Below are positions 1 to 6,882 of a stretch of 45,219 nucleotides of DNA, in pieces; position 1 is the first letter of the stretch, and each line of letters opens with the position of its first letter. The notes beneath the pieces are model-generated. The model was given only the letters and a program-made list of their open reading frames with translations, did no database searches and was not told where the DNA came from. The translations under genes and the position numbers were made by a program. Origin of the DNA: an uncultured Geobacter sp. (GTDB lineage: Bacteria > Desulfobacterota > Desulfuromonadia > Geobacterales > Geobacteraceae); the NCBI GenBank assembly GCA_903915655.1, contig CAIWTU010000008.1, forward strand, positions 1 to 45,219, in the 5' to 3' direction.

Positions 1-29
1 ATACTACCTGAACCGCTCTGCCTTGTCAA
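1..29 (-). promoter_or_regulatory. Sigma70-type promoter, fourth of a tandem array
   Basis: Read on the minus strand, a perfect -35 TTGACA (24-29) is followed by a 17-base spacer and the -10 box TAGTAT (1-6). An A-rich tract precedes the -35, as in an UP element. This promoter is nearest the left edge, so its transcript starts outside the window. It matches three others at about 100-base intervals. Confidence 0.75.
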
Positions 30-102
30 TCTCTTTTTTTACGCTTTGAATCTTTTCTGCCAGACCTTCTCTGTTTCCCTCCCGACCTTCCGGAAGCCCT
101 TC

Positions 103-131
103 TTTCTACCAAAACCTAAAACATCTGTCAA
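103..131 (-). promoter_or_regulatory. Sigma70-type promoter, third of a tandem array
   Basis: On the minus strand the -35 TTGACA (126-131) is followed by a 17-base spacer and the -10 TAGAAA (103-108). It has the same AAAAAGAG-like A-rich upstream tract as its neighbours. It points toward position 1. Confidence 0.72.
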
Positions 132-199
132 GCTCTTTTTTCAAATTCTTTACCGCTCATTCACCGCAAAAAACTTTGACTCTCGCTGCGAAGCCCATC

Positions 200-228
200 T
201 TTCTACCAGACCCGCACTCTCCTGTCAA
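200..228 (-). promoter_or_regulatory. Sigma70-type promoter, second of a tandem array
   Basis: On the minus strand the -35 TTGACA (223-228) is followed by a 17-base spacer and the -10 TAGAAA (200-205). A run of seven A lies just upstream. The sequence around the -10 and start region closely resembles that of the promoter at 103-131, which suggests duplication of a promoter unit. Confidence 0.72.
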
Positions 229-306
229 CCCTTTTTTTCTCAATGATCACAAATCTTTTAACAGCATGCTTACTTTGCTATCTCTCGCTCATTCGCAAGA
301 GGAGCG

Positions 307-335
307 TTTATATCAAAACCATCCCCTCTTGTCAA
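307..335 (-). promoter_or_regulatory. Sigma70-type promoter, first of a tandem array
   Basis: On the minus strand the -35 TTGACA (330-335) is followed by a 17-base spacer and the -10 TATAAA (307-312). This is the most upstream of the four and lies about 25 bases past the tyrS stop codon. No gene lies between it and the left edge, so the array must serve something beyond the window. An rRNA operon is the best guess from the architecture. Confidence 0.75.
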
Positions 336-360
336 ACCTTTTTATCGGGGGCAGCATGTT

Positions 361-1581
361 TTATGACTGTTTACAAACTGTCACCCTGACAAATCTTCGT
401 TTTCCGACCTGAATAACGTATTCGGTACCTGCTGTTATTTCGAGGTTTTCATCCGAAACTTTAAGGTTGTCTATCTTTACCCCCCCCTGCTGAATGGCAC
501 GTCTCCCTTCGCTGTTCGACTTTACCAGGCCGGACTCGGAGAGAACTTTGTATAAGAGGGCCTTCCCTTCTGGAGCCGTTATGGTCAGAAGCTGCATTTC
601 TTCAGGGATCTGGTTATCGCGAAACCTTTTCACGAAATTCTCTTCTGCGTCAACTGCAGCTACGGCGCCATGATAACGAGAGACCAACTCACGTCCCAGC
701 TGCTTTTTTGACTCCATCGGATGGAGAGAACCATCTTTTATCCCCTCTGCCAATTTATCCAGTTCAGAAAGGGAGAGATCACTCAATAAGAGATAATATC
801 GAAGCATCAACTCATCGGAAATCGACATGATCTTGCCAAATATTTCATCGGGCGGTTCATTAATTCCGATATAGTTCCCCAACGATTTACTCATTTTGTT
901 GACGCCATCCAACCCTTCAAGGAGGGGCATCGTCAATACAACCTGCGGCGCCAACCCCCAAACCCTCTGCAGTTCTCGTCCCACAAGGAGATTGAATTTC
1001 TGGTCGGTACCACCAAGCTCAACATCTGCCTTTAGAGCTACCGAATCATACCCCTGGATAAGCGGATATAAAAATTCGTGAATACTTACGGGAAGCTGGT
1101 TAGAAAATCTGTTACTGAAATCTTCCCTTTCCAGCATCCTGGCTACCGTATAGTGTGAAGCCAGAGCTATCAAATCGGACGCCATCAGCTTGGAAAGCCA
1201 TTCCGAATTGAAAACGATTCTGGTTTTTTCCGGATCCAATATCTTGAAAACCTGCTCTTTATAGGTTTCGGCATTTTTCAGCACATCTTCCCTGGACAAC
1301 GGTTTGCGGGTCTCACTTTTGCCGGTCGGATCACCGATCATACCGGTGAAATCACCAATCAGGAAGTAAATTTCATGGCCCATATTTTGGAACTGCCGAA
1401 GTTTATGAATGAGTACGGTATGGCCCATATGCAGATCCGGGGCTGTCGGGTCAAACCCCGCCTTGATTTTCAGTGGGACCCCGGTTTTCTCTGACTGTTC
1501 GAGTTTTTCACGGAGTTCCTTCTCAACAAGGATCTCAACGGTACCCCGTTTGATTATTTCTAACTGTTCACTTACAGTCAT
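361..1581 (-). CDS. tyrS: Tyrosyl-tRNA synthetase (type 2)
   Basis: This class I aminoacyl-tRNA synthetase charges tRNA-Tyr with tyrosine in the cytoplasm. The 406-residue protein has the HIGH-type signature as HMGH near residue 51, inside the [11 protein letters not shown] context typical of the second bacterial TyrRS subtype. It has KMSKS near residue 227 and a C-terminal S4 RNA-binding domain in the last 65 residues or so. An in-frame ATG exists at 1602, but I chose 1581 because AAGAGAG sits six bases before it and the upstream ATG has no Shine-Dalgarno sequence and lies inside the ymdB-like gene. With this start the gene lies 11 bases downstream of the preceding stop, consistent with an rny-ymdB-tyrS operon. 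Identification is secure; the start is slightly less so. Confidence 0.95.
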   Translation of the reverse strand: MTVSEQLEIIKRGTVEILVEKELREKLEQSEKTGVPLKIKAGFDPTAPDLHMGHTVLIHKLRQFQNMGHEIYFLIGDFTGMIGDPTGKSETRKPLSREDVLKNAETYKEQVFKILDPEKTRIVFNSEWLSKLMASDLIALASHYTVARMLEREDFSNRFSNQLPVSIHEFLYPLIQGYDSVALKADVELGGTDQKFNLLVGRELQRVWGLAPQVVLTMPLLEGLDGVNKMSKSLGNYIGINEPPDEIFGKIMSISDELMLRYYLLLSDLSLSELDKLAEGIKDGSLHPMESKKQLGRELVSRYHGAVAAVDAEENFVKRFRDNQIPEEMQLLTITAPEGKALLYKVLSESGLVKSNSEGRRAIQQGGVKIDNLKVSDENLEITAGTEYVIQVGKRRFVRVTVCKQS

Positions 1582-1592
1582 CGTCGACTCTC

Positions 1593-2381
1593 TTAAGTAC
1601 ATGTGATGGAAATGCGTTCAACGTTAAGGGCTCTGCCACTCTCTTCATCAATTTCTACTACCACGGCATTCAGTCTTATATCCTTTTTTGCAACTTCAAA
1701 ACGAACGGGAAGGAGTGTCATGAATTTCTCGATAGCAAGCTCTTTTTTAATTCCTATGACCGAATCAAAACTCCCAGTCATACCGGCGTCGGTTATATAC
1801 GCCGTTCCACCGGGGAGAATTCTCTCATCAGCGGTTTGCACATGGGTGTGTGTGCCGACAACAGCGCTTACCTTGCCATCGAGGTACCATCCAAGGGAAA
1901 GCTTTTCCGAAGTGGCTTCAGCATGGAAATCCACGATTATAATGGGAGTAATAGATTTAAGAAGTGATATTTCACGATCGGCAACCCTGAAGGGGCAGTC
2001 AAGATTGCTCATAAAAACCCTTCCTTCAAGGTTCAAAACCGCCACTTTGGTACCGGCAGCGGTTACGGCAACTGCAGTTCCGCATCCTGGCGAGGCGTCG
2101 GGATAGTTTGCAGGACGAATCAATCGGCTTTCCCTGTTTATAAACTCGTAAGATTCCCTTTTATCCCAGATATGATTTCCGGTCGTAATGATATGAACGC
2201 CCTGTCCATAAAGCTCCTTGGCAATATCTTCGGTAATGCCAAAACCGCCGGCGGCGTTTTCTCCATTGGCTATTACCAGATCAATGGCATAGCGGTCCAC
2301 CAGCGTGTGCAATACTCGTGAGAGGGCCTGCCGTCCCGGTTTTCCTACTATATCTGCAATCAGTATGATTTTAACGGGCAT
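1593..2381 (-). CDS. ymdB: YmdB/TIGR00282-type metallophosphoesterase
   Basis: The 262-residue protein belongs to the calcineurin-like metallophosphoesterases of the TIGR00282/YmdB group. Metal-ligand motifs are visible in order: D near residue 9 ([10 protein letters not shown]), [29 protein letters not shown] and [10 protein letters not shown]. In Bacillus, YmdB hydrolyses cyclic nucleotides and affects biofilm and sporulation decisions. The role in this organism is not known from sequence. Its start overlaps the end of rny by 11 bases, so the two are probably translationally coupled, as the ymdA-ymdB neighbours are in Firmicutes. No signal peptide is seen, so it is expected to be cytoplasmic. 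Confidence 0.9.
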   Translation of the reverse strand: MPVKIILIADIVGKPGRQALSRVLHTLVDRYAIDLVIANGENAAGGFGITEDIAKELYGQGVHIITTGNHIWDKRESYEFINRESRLIRPANYPDASPGCGTAVAVTAAGTKVAVLNLEGRVFMSNLDCPFRVADREISLLKSITPIIIVDFHAEATSEKLSLGWYLDGKVSAVVGTHTHVQTADERILPGGTAYITDAGMTGSFDSVIGIKKELAIEKFMTLLPVRFEVAKKDIRLNAVVVEIDEESGRALNVERISITCT

Positions 2382-3933
2382 ACTCTATAGCCCTGGTCTC
2401 TCTGATGACATTTACTTTAATTTGGCCGGGATAAGTCATTTCCGCCTCGATCTTTTTGGCAATATCCCTGGAGAGGACAACTGCCCGTTCATCGGTTACT
2501 TCGTCGCTCGACACCATGACCCTGATTTCACGGCCGGCCTGTATCGCAAAGGAATTGGTGACGCCACTGAAAGAAGTGGCAATCTTTTCCAAATCTTCCA
2601 ATCGCTTGACATATGTTTCCATCATTTCACGACGGGCGCCAGGACGGGCCCCGGACAGAGCATCAGCCGCCTGTACCAGAACAGCAAGAACCGTTGCCGG
2701 TTTTTCATCTTCATGATGGGCCATAATGGCGTGGACAATTTTTGCAGACTCTCCATGCTTTCTGGCAATATCCGCACCAATTACTGCGTGCGACCCTTCG
2801 ATTTCGTGGTCTACGGCCTTGCCCAAATCGTGAAGAAGGCCTGCCCGCTTAGCCTGCTTCACATTAATTCCCAGTTCTTCTGCCATAATACCGCATAAGA
2901 ATGCTACTTCCAGTGAATGTTGATATACATTCTGGCTGTACGAAGTCCGGTATCTAAGTCTTCCAATCAACTTGAGTATCTCAGGGTGGATACCATACAC
3001 GCCGAGATCAAATGCTGCCCGCTCTCCCGCCTCCTTGATTGCCTGCTCAACCTCTTCGGCCGATTTAGCCACAACCTCTTCTATTCGGCCGGGGTGTATG
3101 CGGCCATCGGCAATAAGTTTTTCCAGGGATAGCTTGGCAATCTCACGGCGAACCGGATTGAATCCCGAAAGGATAACCGCTTCGGGGGTGTCATCGATGA
3201 TCAGGTCAATCCCGGTCGCAGCCTCCAAAGCTCTAATGTTACGCCCTTCCCTGCCGATAATCCGGCCTTTCATTTCATCTGAAGGAAGGGTTACAACCGA
3301 CACTGTCTTTTCCGCTACATATTCACCGGCATACCGTTGTATCGCCAGTGACAAAATCTCCTTGGATTTTTTATCCGCAGTCTCCCGTGCCTCTTCCTCA
3401 ATCGCTTTTATCCGTTTGGCAGCATCCAGTTTGGCCTCGTTTTCCAACGCCTCTATGAGAACCTTTTTAGCCTCCTCCGAGGTCAGTCCGGATATTTTTT
3501 CAAGGTTTATTCGTCCTTCTTCTAACATCTGATTGATTTTTTCTTCCTTTTGAAGGGTCGACTGCTCCCTGGCATTGACAGCCTGATCTCTTCTAAACAA
3601 TTCAGCATCCCGCTGATCAAAGATCATTATTTTCTTATCCAGGTTCTCTTCTTTCTGCTGAAGCCTCTTTTCAAATGCCTGCAAGTCACGCCGCTTATCT
3701 TTGGACTCTCGCTCAAATTCGGCTTTGGCCTGAAACGCGACATCCTTGGCATGCAGCAGAGCCTCCTTGGAAGAGGTTTCCGCTTCGCGCTTTGCGTCCT
3801 CCAGTATTCTCGCGGCGAGATCTTCGGCCTTGGTTATCATTGATGCCGAGAGCTTCTTGCGCAAGAGATTCCCTACAAAGAAACCTATTCCTGCTGCGGC
3901 AAGTACCAATAATATTAAAAATTCAATCTTCAA
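2371..3933 (-). CDS. rny: Ribonuclease Y
   Basis: This membrane-anchored endoribonuclease initiates mRNA decay. Domains in order are one N-terminal transmembrane segment (about residues 3-22), a long charged coiled coil (about 25-200), a KH RNA-binding domain with [12 protein letters not shown] (about 220-275), and an HD phosphohydrolase domain with the HD pair in LLHDLGKA (about 365). The reading frame opens at a GTG at 3954. I prefer the TTG at 3933 because GGGGAGG lies nine bases upstream of it and the resulting 520 residues match the usual length of RNase Y. It is first in a probable rny-ymdB-tyrS operon. A 17-base perfect dyad lies upstream at 3972-3988. Confidence 0.94.
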   Translation of the reverse strand: MKIEFLILLVLAAAGIGFFVGNLLRKKLSASMITKAEDLAARILEDAKREAETSSKEALLHAKDVAFQAKAEFERESKDKRRDLQAFEKRLQQKEENLDKKIMIFDQRDAELFRRDQAVNAREQSTLQKEEKINQMLEEGRINLEKISGLTSEEAKKVLIEALENEAKLDAAKRIKAIEEEARETADKKSKEILSLAIQRYAGEYVAEKTVSVVTLPSDEMKGRIIGREGRNIRALEAATGIDLIIDDTPEAVILSGFNPVRREIAKLSLEKLIADGRIHPGRIEEVVAKSAEEVEQAIKEAGERAAFDLGVYGIHPEILKLIGRLRYRTSYSQNVYQHSLEVAFLCGIMAEELGINVKQAKRAGLLHDLGKAVDHEIEGSHAVIGADIARKHGESAKIVHAIMAHHEDEKPATVLAVLVQAADALSGARPGARREMMETYVKRLEDLEKIATSFSGVTNSFAIQAGREIRVMVSSDEVTDERAVVLSRDIAKKIEAEMTYPGQIKVNVIRETRAIEYAR

Positions 3934-3971
3934 AATCTGTTTCCTCCCCTTCACTATATTTAATCTCTGTA

Positions 3972-3988
3972 CGGAACAAGTTGTTCCG
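3972..3988. repeat. Perfect 17-base dyad upstream of rny
   Basis: CGGAACAA and its complement TTGTTCCG flank a single G. The dyad lies about 40 bases before the probable rny start and about 55 bases past the fau stop. No U-tract follows on either strand, so an operator or short RNA hairpin is more likely than a terminator. The binding factor is unknown. Confidence 0.5.
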
Positions 3989-4045
3989 GATCAGAAAGAT
4001 AATCAGGTAAAAACAGGTGTTCAGCGCAACTGCTTCAGCTGTACG

Positions 4046-4615
4046 CTATCCGCTCCGCAGAGGTCGGACTATCCTCTTTTCAGTTATTATCAGATCTACC
4101 ATCACATCATGGGGTTCAACGGCAATTTCATCTACCAGCTGGAAGTCATAGCAAACAGCGACAAGCTTTCCCCGTCCCTCCTGGGAATGAAGGGCCTTAT
4201 CATAATAACCCTTTCCATACCCTACCCTGTGCCCCTGTAAATCAAAAGCAACTCCCGGCACAACGATGAGGTCAACCTTTTCAGGGGTAATGACGCTATT
4301 TGATGGGGGTGGCTCCAGTATTCCGTACGCCCCTTTCCGCAGGGACCCCGCCTCTTTCACTTCTTGAAAAATCAACCCACTATCCGCAACGACCGGCAAG
4401 AAGACTTTCCTGCCCGAAATCAAGGCATCAGTCATCAAGAGAGTGGAGTCTACTTCGTTATGAATTGGCGAGTAGAGAACCAGTTCTTTTGCCCCGATAT
4501 AAAGTTCTGATTCAAGCAGCCTCTGCTGTATATTAAAACTAGCATTCATGCTTTCTTCGGGAGAAAGCTTTTTCCGCTTTTCCAGCATGATTCGTCTCAT
4601 CCTGATTTTGGACAT
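4046..4615 (-). CDS. fau: 5-formyltetrahydrofolate cyclo-ligase family protein
   Basis: The family (5-FTHF_cyc-lig, also called MTHFS or YgfA) converts 5-formyl-THF to 5,10-methenyl-THF with ATP in one-carbon metabolism. The 189-residue protein has the basic N-terminal helix with RMRRIMLEKRKKL. It also has VVPGVAFDLQGHRVGYGKGYYDKAL, cited here at about residues 131-155, which holds the GxGxGYYD nucleotide-binding signature of the family. Length is typical. The start is ATG with GTGAGG a few bases upstream. Its position downstream of zapA and a probable 6S RNA repeats an arrangement well known in proteobacteria, where fau/ygfA follows ssrS. Confidence 0.92.
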   Translation of the reverse strand: MSKIRMRRIMLEKRKKLSPEESMNASFNIQQRLLESELYIGAKELVLYSPIHNEVDSTLLMTDALISGRKVFLPVVADSGLIFQEVKEAGSLRKGAYGILEPPPSNSVITPEKVDLIVVPGVAFDLQGHRVGYGKGYYDKALHSQEGRGKLVAVCYDFQLVDEIAVEPHDVMVDLIITEKRIVRPLRSG

Positions 4616-4689
4616 AATGCCTCACTAGAAGGATAGAAGAGAGCAATGGAAAGTTGGTGAATACGGACAAGGAGCCTGCAGCAGGGAAG

Positions 4690-4871
4690 ATTTCAAGGAG
4701 AGAATAGAAAGGATGGATACGTTGTGTTAGCTATACAGGTCAGCCGCTTCGGCATACAAACATAGAGATATCAGAGGTTATGTAAAGCGACTATGCAAAC
4801 CCTGCGAAAAAACGTTCCGTTTGGAAACAGGGTACCGTATCAGCAAGCGTGGAGATTATTTTATCTCAATA
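4690..4871 (-). ncRNA. ssrS: Candidate 6S RNA
   Basis: The 341-base gap between zapA and fau has no convincing ORF on either strand. It does have a good promoter reading toward fau (4878-4906). In many proteobacteria the 6S RNA, which binds sigma70 RNA polymerase holoenzyme, is encoded exactly here. The expected transcript has several local stems. GATACG and CGTATC could close a long hairpin, and an ACCCTG/CAGGGT stem encloses a GTTCC-type stem. I could not confirm the canonical 6S bubble by eye. The ends are approximate: the 5' end comes from the promoter, and the 3' end from usual 6S length. Confidence 0.5.
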
Positions 4872-4877
4872 TTAATA

Positions 4878-4906
4878 CTTATAATTTCCACCTGAAGGCT
4901 GGTCAA
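4878..4906 (-). promoter_or_regulatory. Promoter for the candidate 6S RNA
   Basis: On the minus strand TTGACC (4901-4906) is followed by a 17-base spacer and TATAAG (4878-4883). The predicted start is near 4871. The promoter lies about 50 bases beyond the zapA stop, so the RNA can be made independently of the zap genes. Confidence 0.6.
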
Positions 4907-4956
4907 CCCACCCAACCCGTAACCTTACTTTATATATGTAAATCTCCACTCAAACC

Positions 4957-5247
4957 TTACTTTAGCGCAGCTTCAACATCGTGTATCAACCGGGAAAGCT
5001 TCTCATTATCTTCCGCACCAGACTCGGACATTTCCCAGGAAAGCTCAAGGTATGATTCTGCCAAATTCAAAAGAGCAAGAATGGCAACCACCTGCAGGTC
5101 ATCACTCTTGGTCGATGCCCCTATCCCGGCCAATGTACTATTGACATAGGCTTCTATCTGCCGCACTCGCTCCCGAGATGCCGTACTCCGCACCTGTAAC
5201 TCTCTGCCCAATATCTTGACCCTGTGCAAAGAATTCAAAGGGCTCAA
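4957..5247 (-). CDS. zapA: Cell division protein ZapA
   Basis: ZapA binds FtsZ and promotes bundling of Z-ring filaments. The 96-residue protein has the ZapA family layout. A short N-terminal beta region (VKILGRELQVRS) is followed by a helix with RVRQIEAYVN and a long C-terminal helix (about residues 48-95) forming the dimer coiled coil. The start is TTG, and its first bases overlap the TGA stop of the zapB-like gene upstream (TTGA), which supports this weak-looking start and implies translational coupling. The candidate 6S RNA follows downstream. Confidence 0.88.
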   Translation of the reverse strand: MSPLNSLHRVKILGRELQVRSTASRERVRQIEAYVNSTLAGIGASTKSDDLQVVAILALLNLAESYLELSWEMSESGAEDNEKLSRLIHDVEAALK

Positions 5248-5420
5248 ATCCCTTCCAATTTATTGAGAATCAGATCTATACGCAGCTTGAAATCTTCGCG
5301 TTCAGCAACAAGCCTCTGGTTTTCATCCCGAAGCCGGGATGCTTCCTGTTTAAGGGAGGCAAATTCATGCAAGAGAGTTTCTATCCGTTTTTCCAGACAA
5401 TCAAACAATTCCTCATTCAT
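5244..5420 (-). CDS. Short coiled-coil protein, ZapB-like
   Basis: This 58-residue ORF begins MNEELFDCLEKR and ends LILNKLEGI. It is almost entirely a predicted coiled coil with heptad-spaced leucines and many E/K/R residues, the style of ZapB-type division proteins that bridge ZapA and other factors. The ATG at 5420 has AAGGAT about nine bases upstream. Its stop overlaps the TTG start of zapA by four bases. A strong promoter lies just upstream (5448-5476). The assignment rests on size, coiled-coil character and linkage to zapA; sequence identity to ZapB is not claimed. Confidence 0.75.
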   Translation of the reverse strand: MNEELFDCLEKRIETLLHEFASLKQEASRLRDENQRLVAEREDFKLRIDLILNKLEGI

Positions 5421-5447
5421 GGAAACATCCTTTATATACGCGAAAAT

Positions 5448-5476
5448 ATTCTATTTTATAGAGGCATAAATGTCAA
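5448..5476 (-). promoter_or_regulatory. Promoter for the zapB-like gene and zapA
   Basis: On the minus strand TTGACA (5471-5476) is followed by a 17-base spacer and TAGAAT (5448-5453). The predicted start gives a leader of about 20 bases before the ATG at 5420. The promoter lies in the short gap after the ftsY stop codon at 5500. Confidence 0.72.
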
Positions 5477-5499
5477 GGCAATTATCCTGTTGCTAATCA

Positions 5500-6516
5500 T
5501 CAGAAAATAGCATCCACAAACTGTTCTGAATCAAATTCACGTAAATCATCAATACCCTCGCCGACACCGATAAAGCGCACCGGAATTTTCAATTCACTGC
5601 TTATAGCCACAAGAATCCCTCCCTTGGCAGTGCCGTCAAGCTTGGTCACGGCTAAGCCCGTTACCCCTGCGATATCCCTGAAAAGTCTTGCCTGGGAAAG
5701 CGCATTCTGCCCGGTAGAAGCGTCGAGGATAAGCAAGGTTTCGTGAGGGGCACCGGGAATTTCCCGCCCCATAATCCGGCGCATCTTTTTAAGTTCTTCC
5801 ATGAGATTAACCTTGGTATGCAATCGCCCCGCAGTGTCTACGAAAACGATATCTTTATTCCGAGCGAGAGCTGCCCTGCAACCGTCAAACACAACTGCTG
5901 AGGGGTCAGCCCCGTCTTTATGTCTGACAACATCTACACCGACTCTTTCTGCCCATATTTCAAGCTGTTCCGCCGCTGCAGCACGGAAAGTATCCCCCGC
6001 CACCAGCAAAACGTCTCTACCCTCCGATCGGTACCTCCCTGCCAACTTACCAATTGTGGTAGTTTTACCGACACCATTTACCCCTATAACCATGATCACA
6101 TACGGTTTGGCGGAATCGAGATCGAGAGGGGCAGATTCCCTGGAAAGCCGGGAGAGGACCTCCTCTCTGAGCGCCCGCTTCAAAGTCTCGCCATCACTCA
6201 ATTCGTTCCTTTTCAAACGCTGCTCAAGAAGCGCTATCAACTCCATCGTCGTGCTGACACCGATGTCCGCAGAGATCAGTATTTCTTCAAGCCCCTCCAG
6301 GGTAGCGGAATCTATCTTCTTCTTCCCCAGCAAAAGGGAATCGATTTTCCCCACAATGGTTTCATGGGTTTTACTCAGGCCGTTTTTGAGCCTTTCAAAA
6401 AAACCGGGTTTGGCCGTTTCTTTTCCTCTTTCATCCACAGCCCCATCATTCCCGGCTTCGGTTCCGGTAATCTTATCCACAATACCCCTGAAAAAACCTT
6501 TTCCTGAAACCACCAT
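5500..6516 (-). CDS. ftsY: Signal recognition particle receptor FtsY
   Basis: FtsY is the SRP-receptor GTPase that docks ribosome-nascent chain complexes at the inner membrane. The 338-residue protein has a short charged N-terminal A region (about 1-60), a helical N domain (about 60-135) and the G domain. GTPase motifs are visible: [10 protein letters not shown] (P-loop), [17 protein letters not shown] and [10 protein letters not shown]. The start ATG at 6516 has AAGGAG nine bases upstream and directly abuts the preceding gene. It is the last gene of the smc - Roadblock-like - ftsY cluster. Confidence 0.95.
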   Translation of the reverse strand: MVVSGKGFFRGIVDKITGTEAGNDGAVDERGKETAKPGFFERLKNGLSKTHETIVGKIDSLLLGKKKIDSATLEGLEEILISADIGVSTTMELIALLEQRLKRNELSDGETLKRALREEVLSRLSRESAPLDLDSAKPYVIMVIGVNGVGKTTTIGKLAGRYRSEGRDVLLVAGDTFRAAAAEQLEIWAERVGVDVVRHKDGADPSAVVFDGCRAALARNKDIVFVDTAGRLHTKVNLMEELKKMRRIMGREIPGAPHETLLILDASTGQNALSQARLFRDIAGVTGLAVTKLDGTAKGGILVAISSELKIPVRFIGVGEGIDDLREFDSEQFVDAIF

Positions 6517-6882
6517 CTAATATATCTCCTTCCAGAGCAATTTTACCGACCGCCGGAATCTGTACTGAGCACGATCGCGCAGAGAATCCCTTTTCAGGGC
6601 CAAAATCAGGGAATAATCAACGCCCACCGAACCGACGATAAAATGCTGGCATTCCGTCGTTATAACCGCTTCCAGAACTTCGCCAGAGCACCATCTCTTC
6701 TGAACATCTTTTATACGGCCAAGGAGTATCCCTGTATGCGCTCCAAGCAACTTCAGCTCATACTCATCTTCGCACGAGTGGCAATAACATACGACCGACT
6801 CCCCCTCCCAGTCGGTTAAGATCGCGCCGCTGGCGCCTGGAGTAGAATCTACAAGCTCACTTAGAATCACTTTAAACGGCAC
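6517..6882 (-). CDS. Roadblock/LC7-like protein
   Basis: This 121-residue protein resembles the Roadblock/LC7 (MglB-type) fold. An N-terminal helix with ILSELVDSTPG is followed by the strand pair GASGAILTDWEGESVV, a central helix (about residues 45-62), and C-terminal strands including HFIVGSVGVDYSLILAL. Proteins of this family usually regulate small GTPases. No MglA-like GTPase is adjacent here, but ftsY, a GTPase, follows immediately. It overlaps the end of smc by 11 bases, and its stop directly precedes the ftsY start. Two cysteines near residues 32-36 (CYCHSC) are a notable local feature. The family call is by pattern only and the function is unknown. Confidence 0.7.
   Translation of the reverse strand: MPFKVILSELVDSTPGASGAILTDWEGESVVCYCHSCEDEYELKLLGAHTGILLGRIKDVQKRWCSGEVLEAVITTECQHFIVGSVGVDYSLILALKRDSLRDRAQYRFRRSVKLLWKEIY

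Noticed and set aside
46-412. Two plus-strand ORFs in the left 400 bases
   Set aside because: They run antisense through the tandem promoter array and the tyrS end, have no ribosome site, and their low-complexity residues reflect the repeated pyrimidine tracts.
4793-5149. Plus-strand ORF of 118 codons over the zapA region
   Set aside because: It is antisense to the candidate 6S RNA and zapA, with no recognisable motif or good start.
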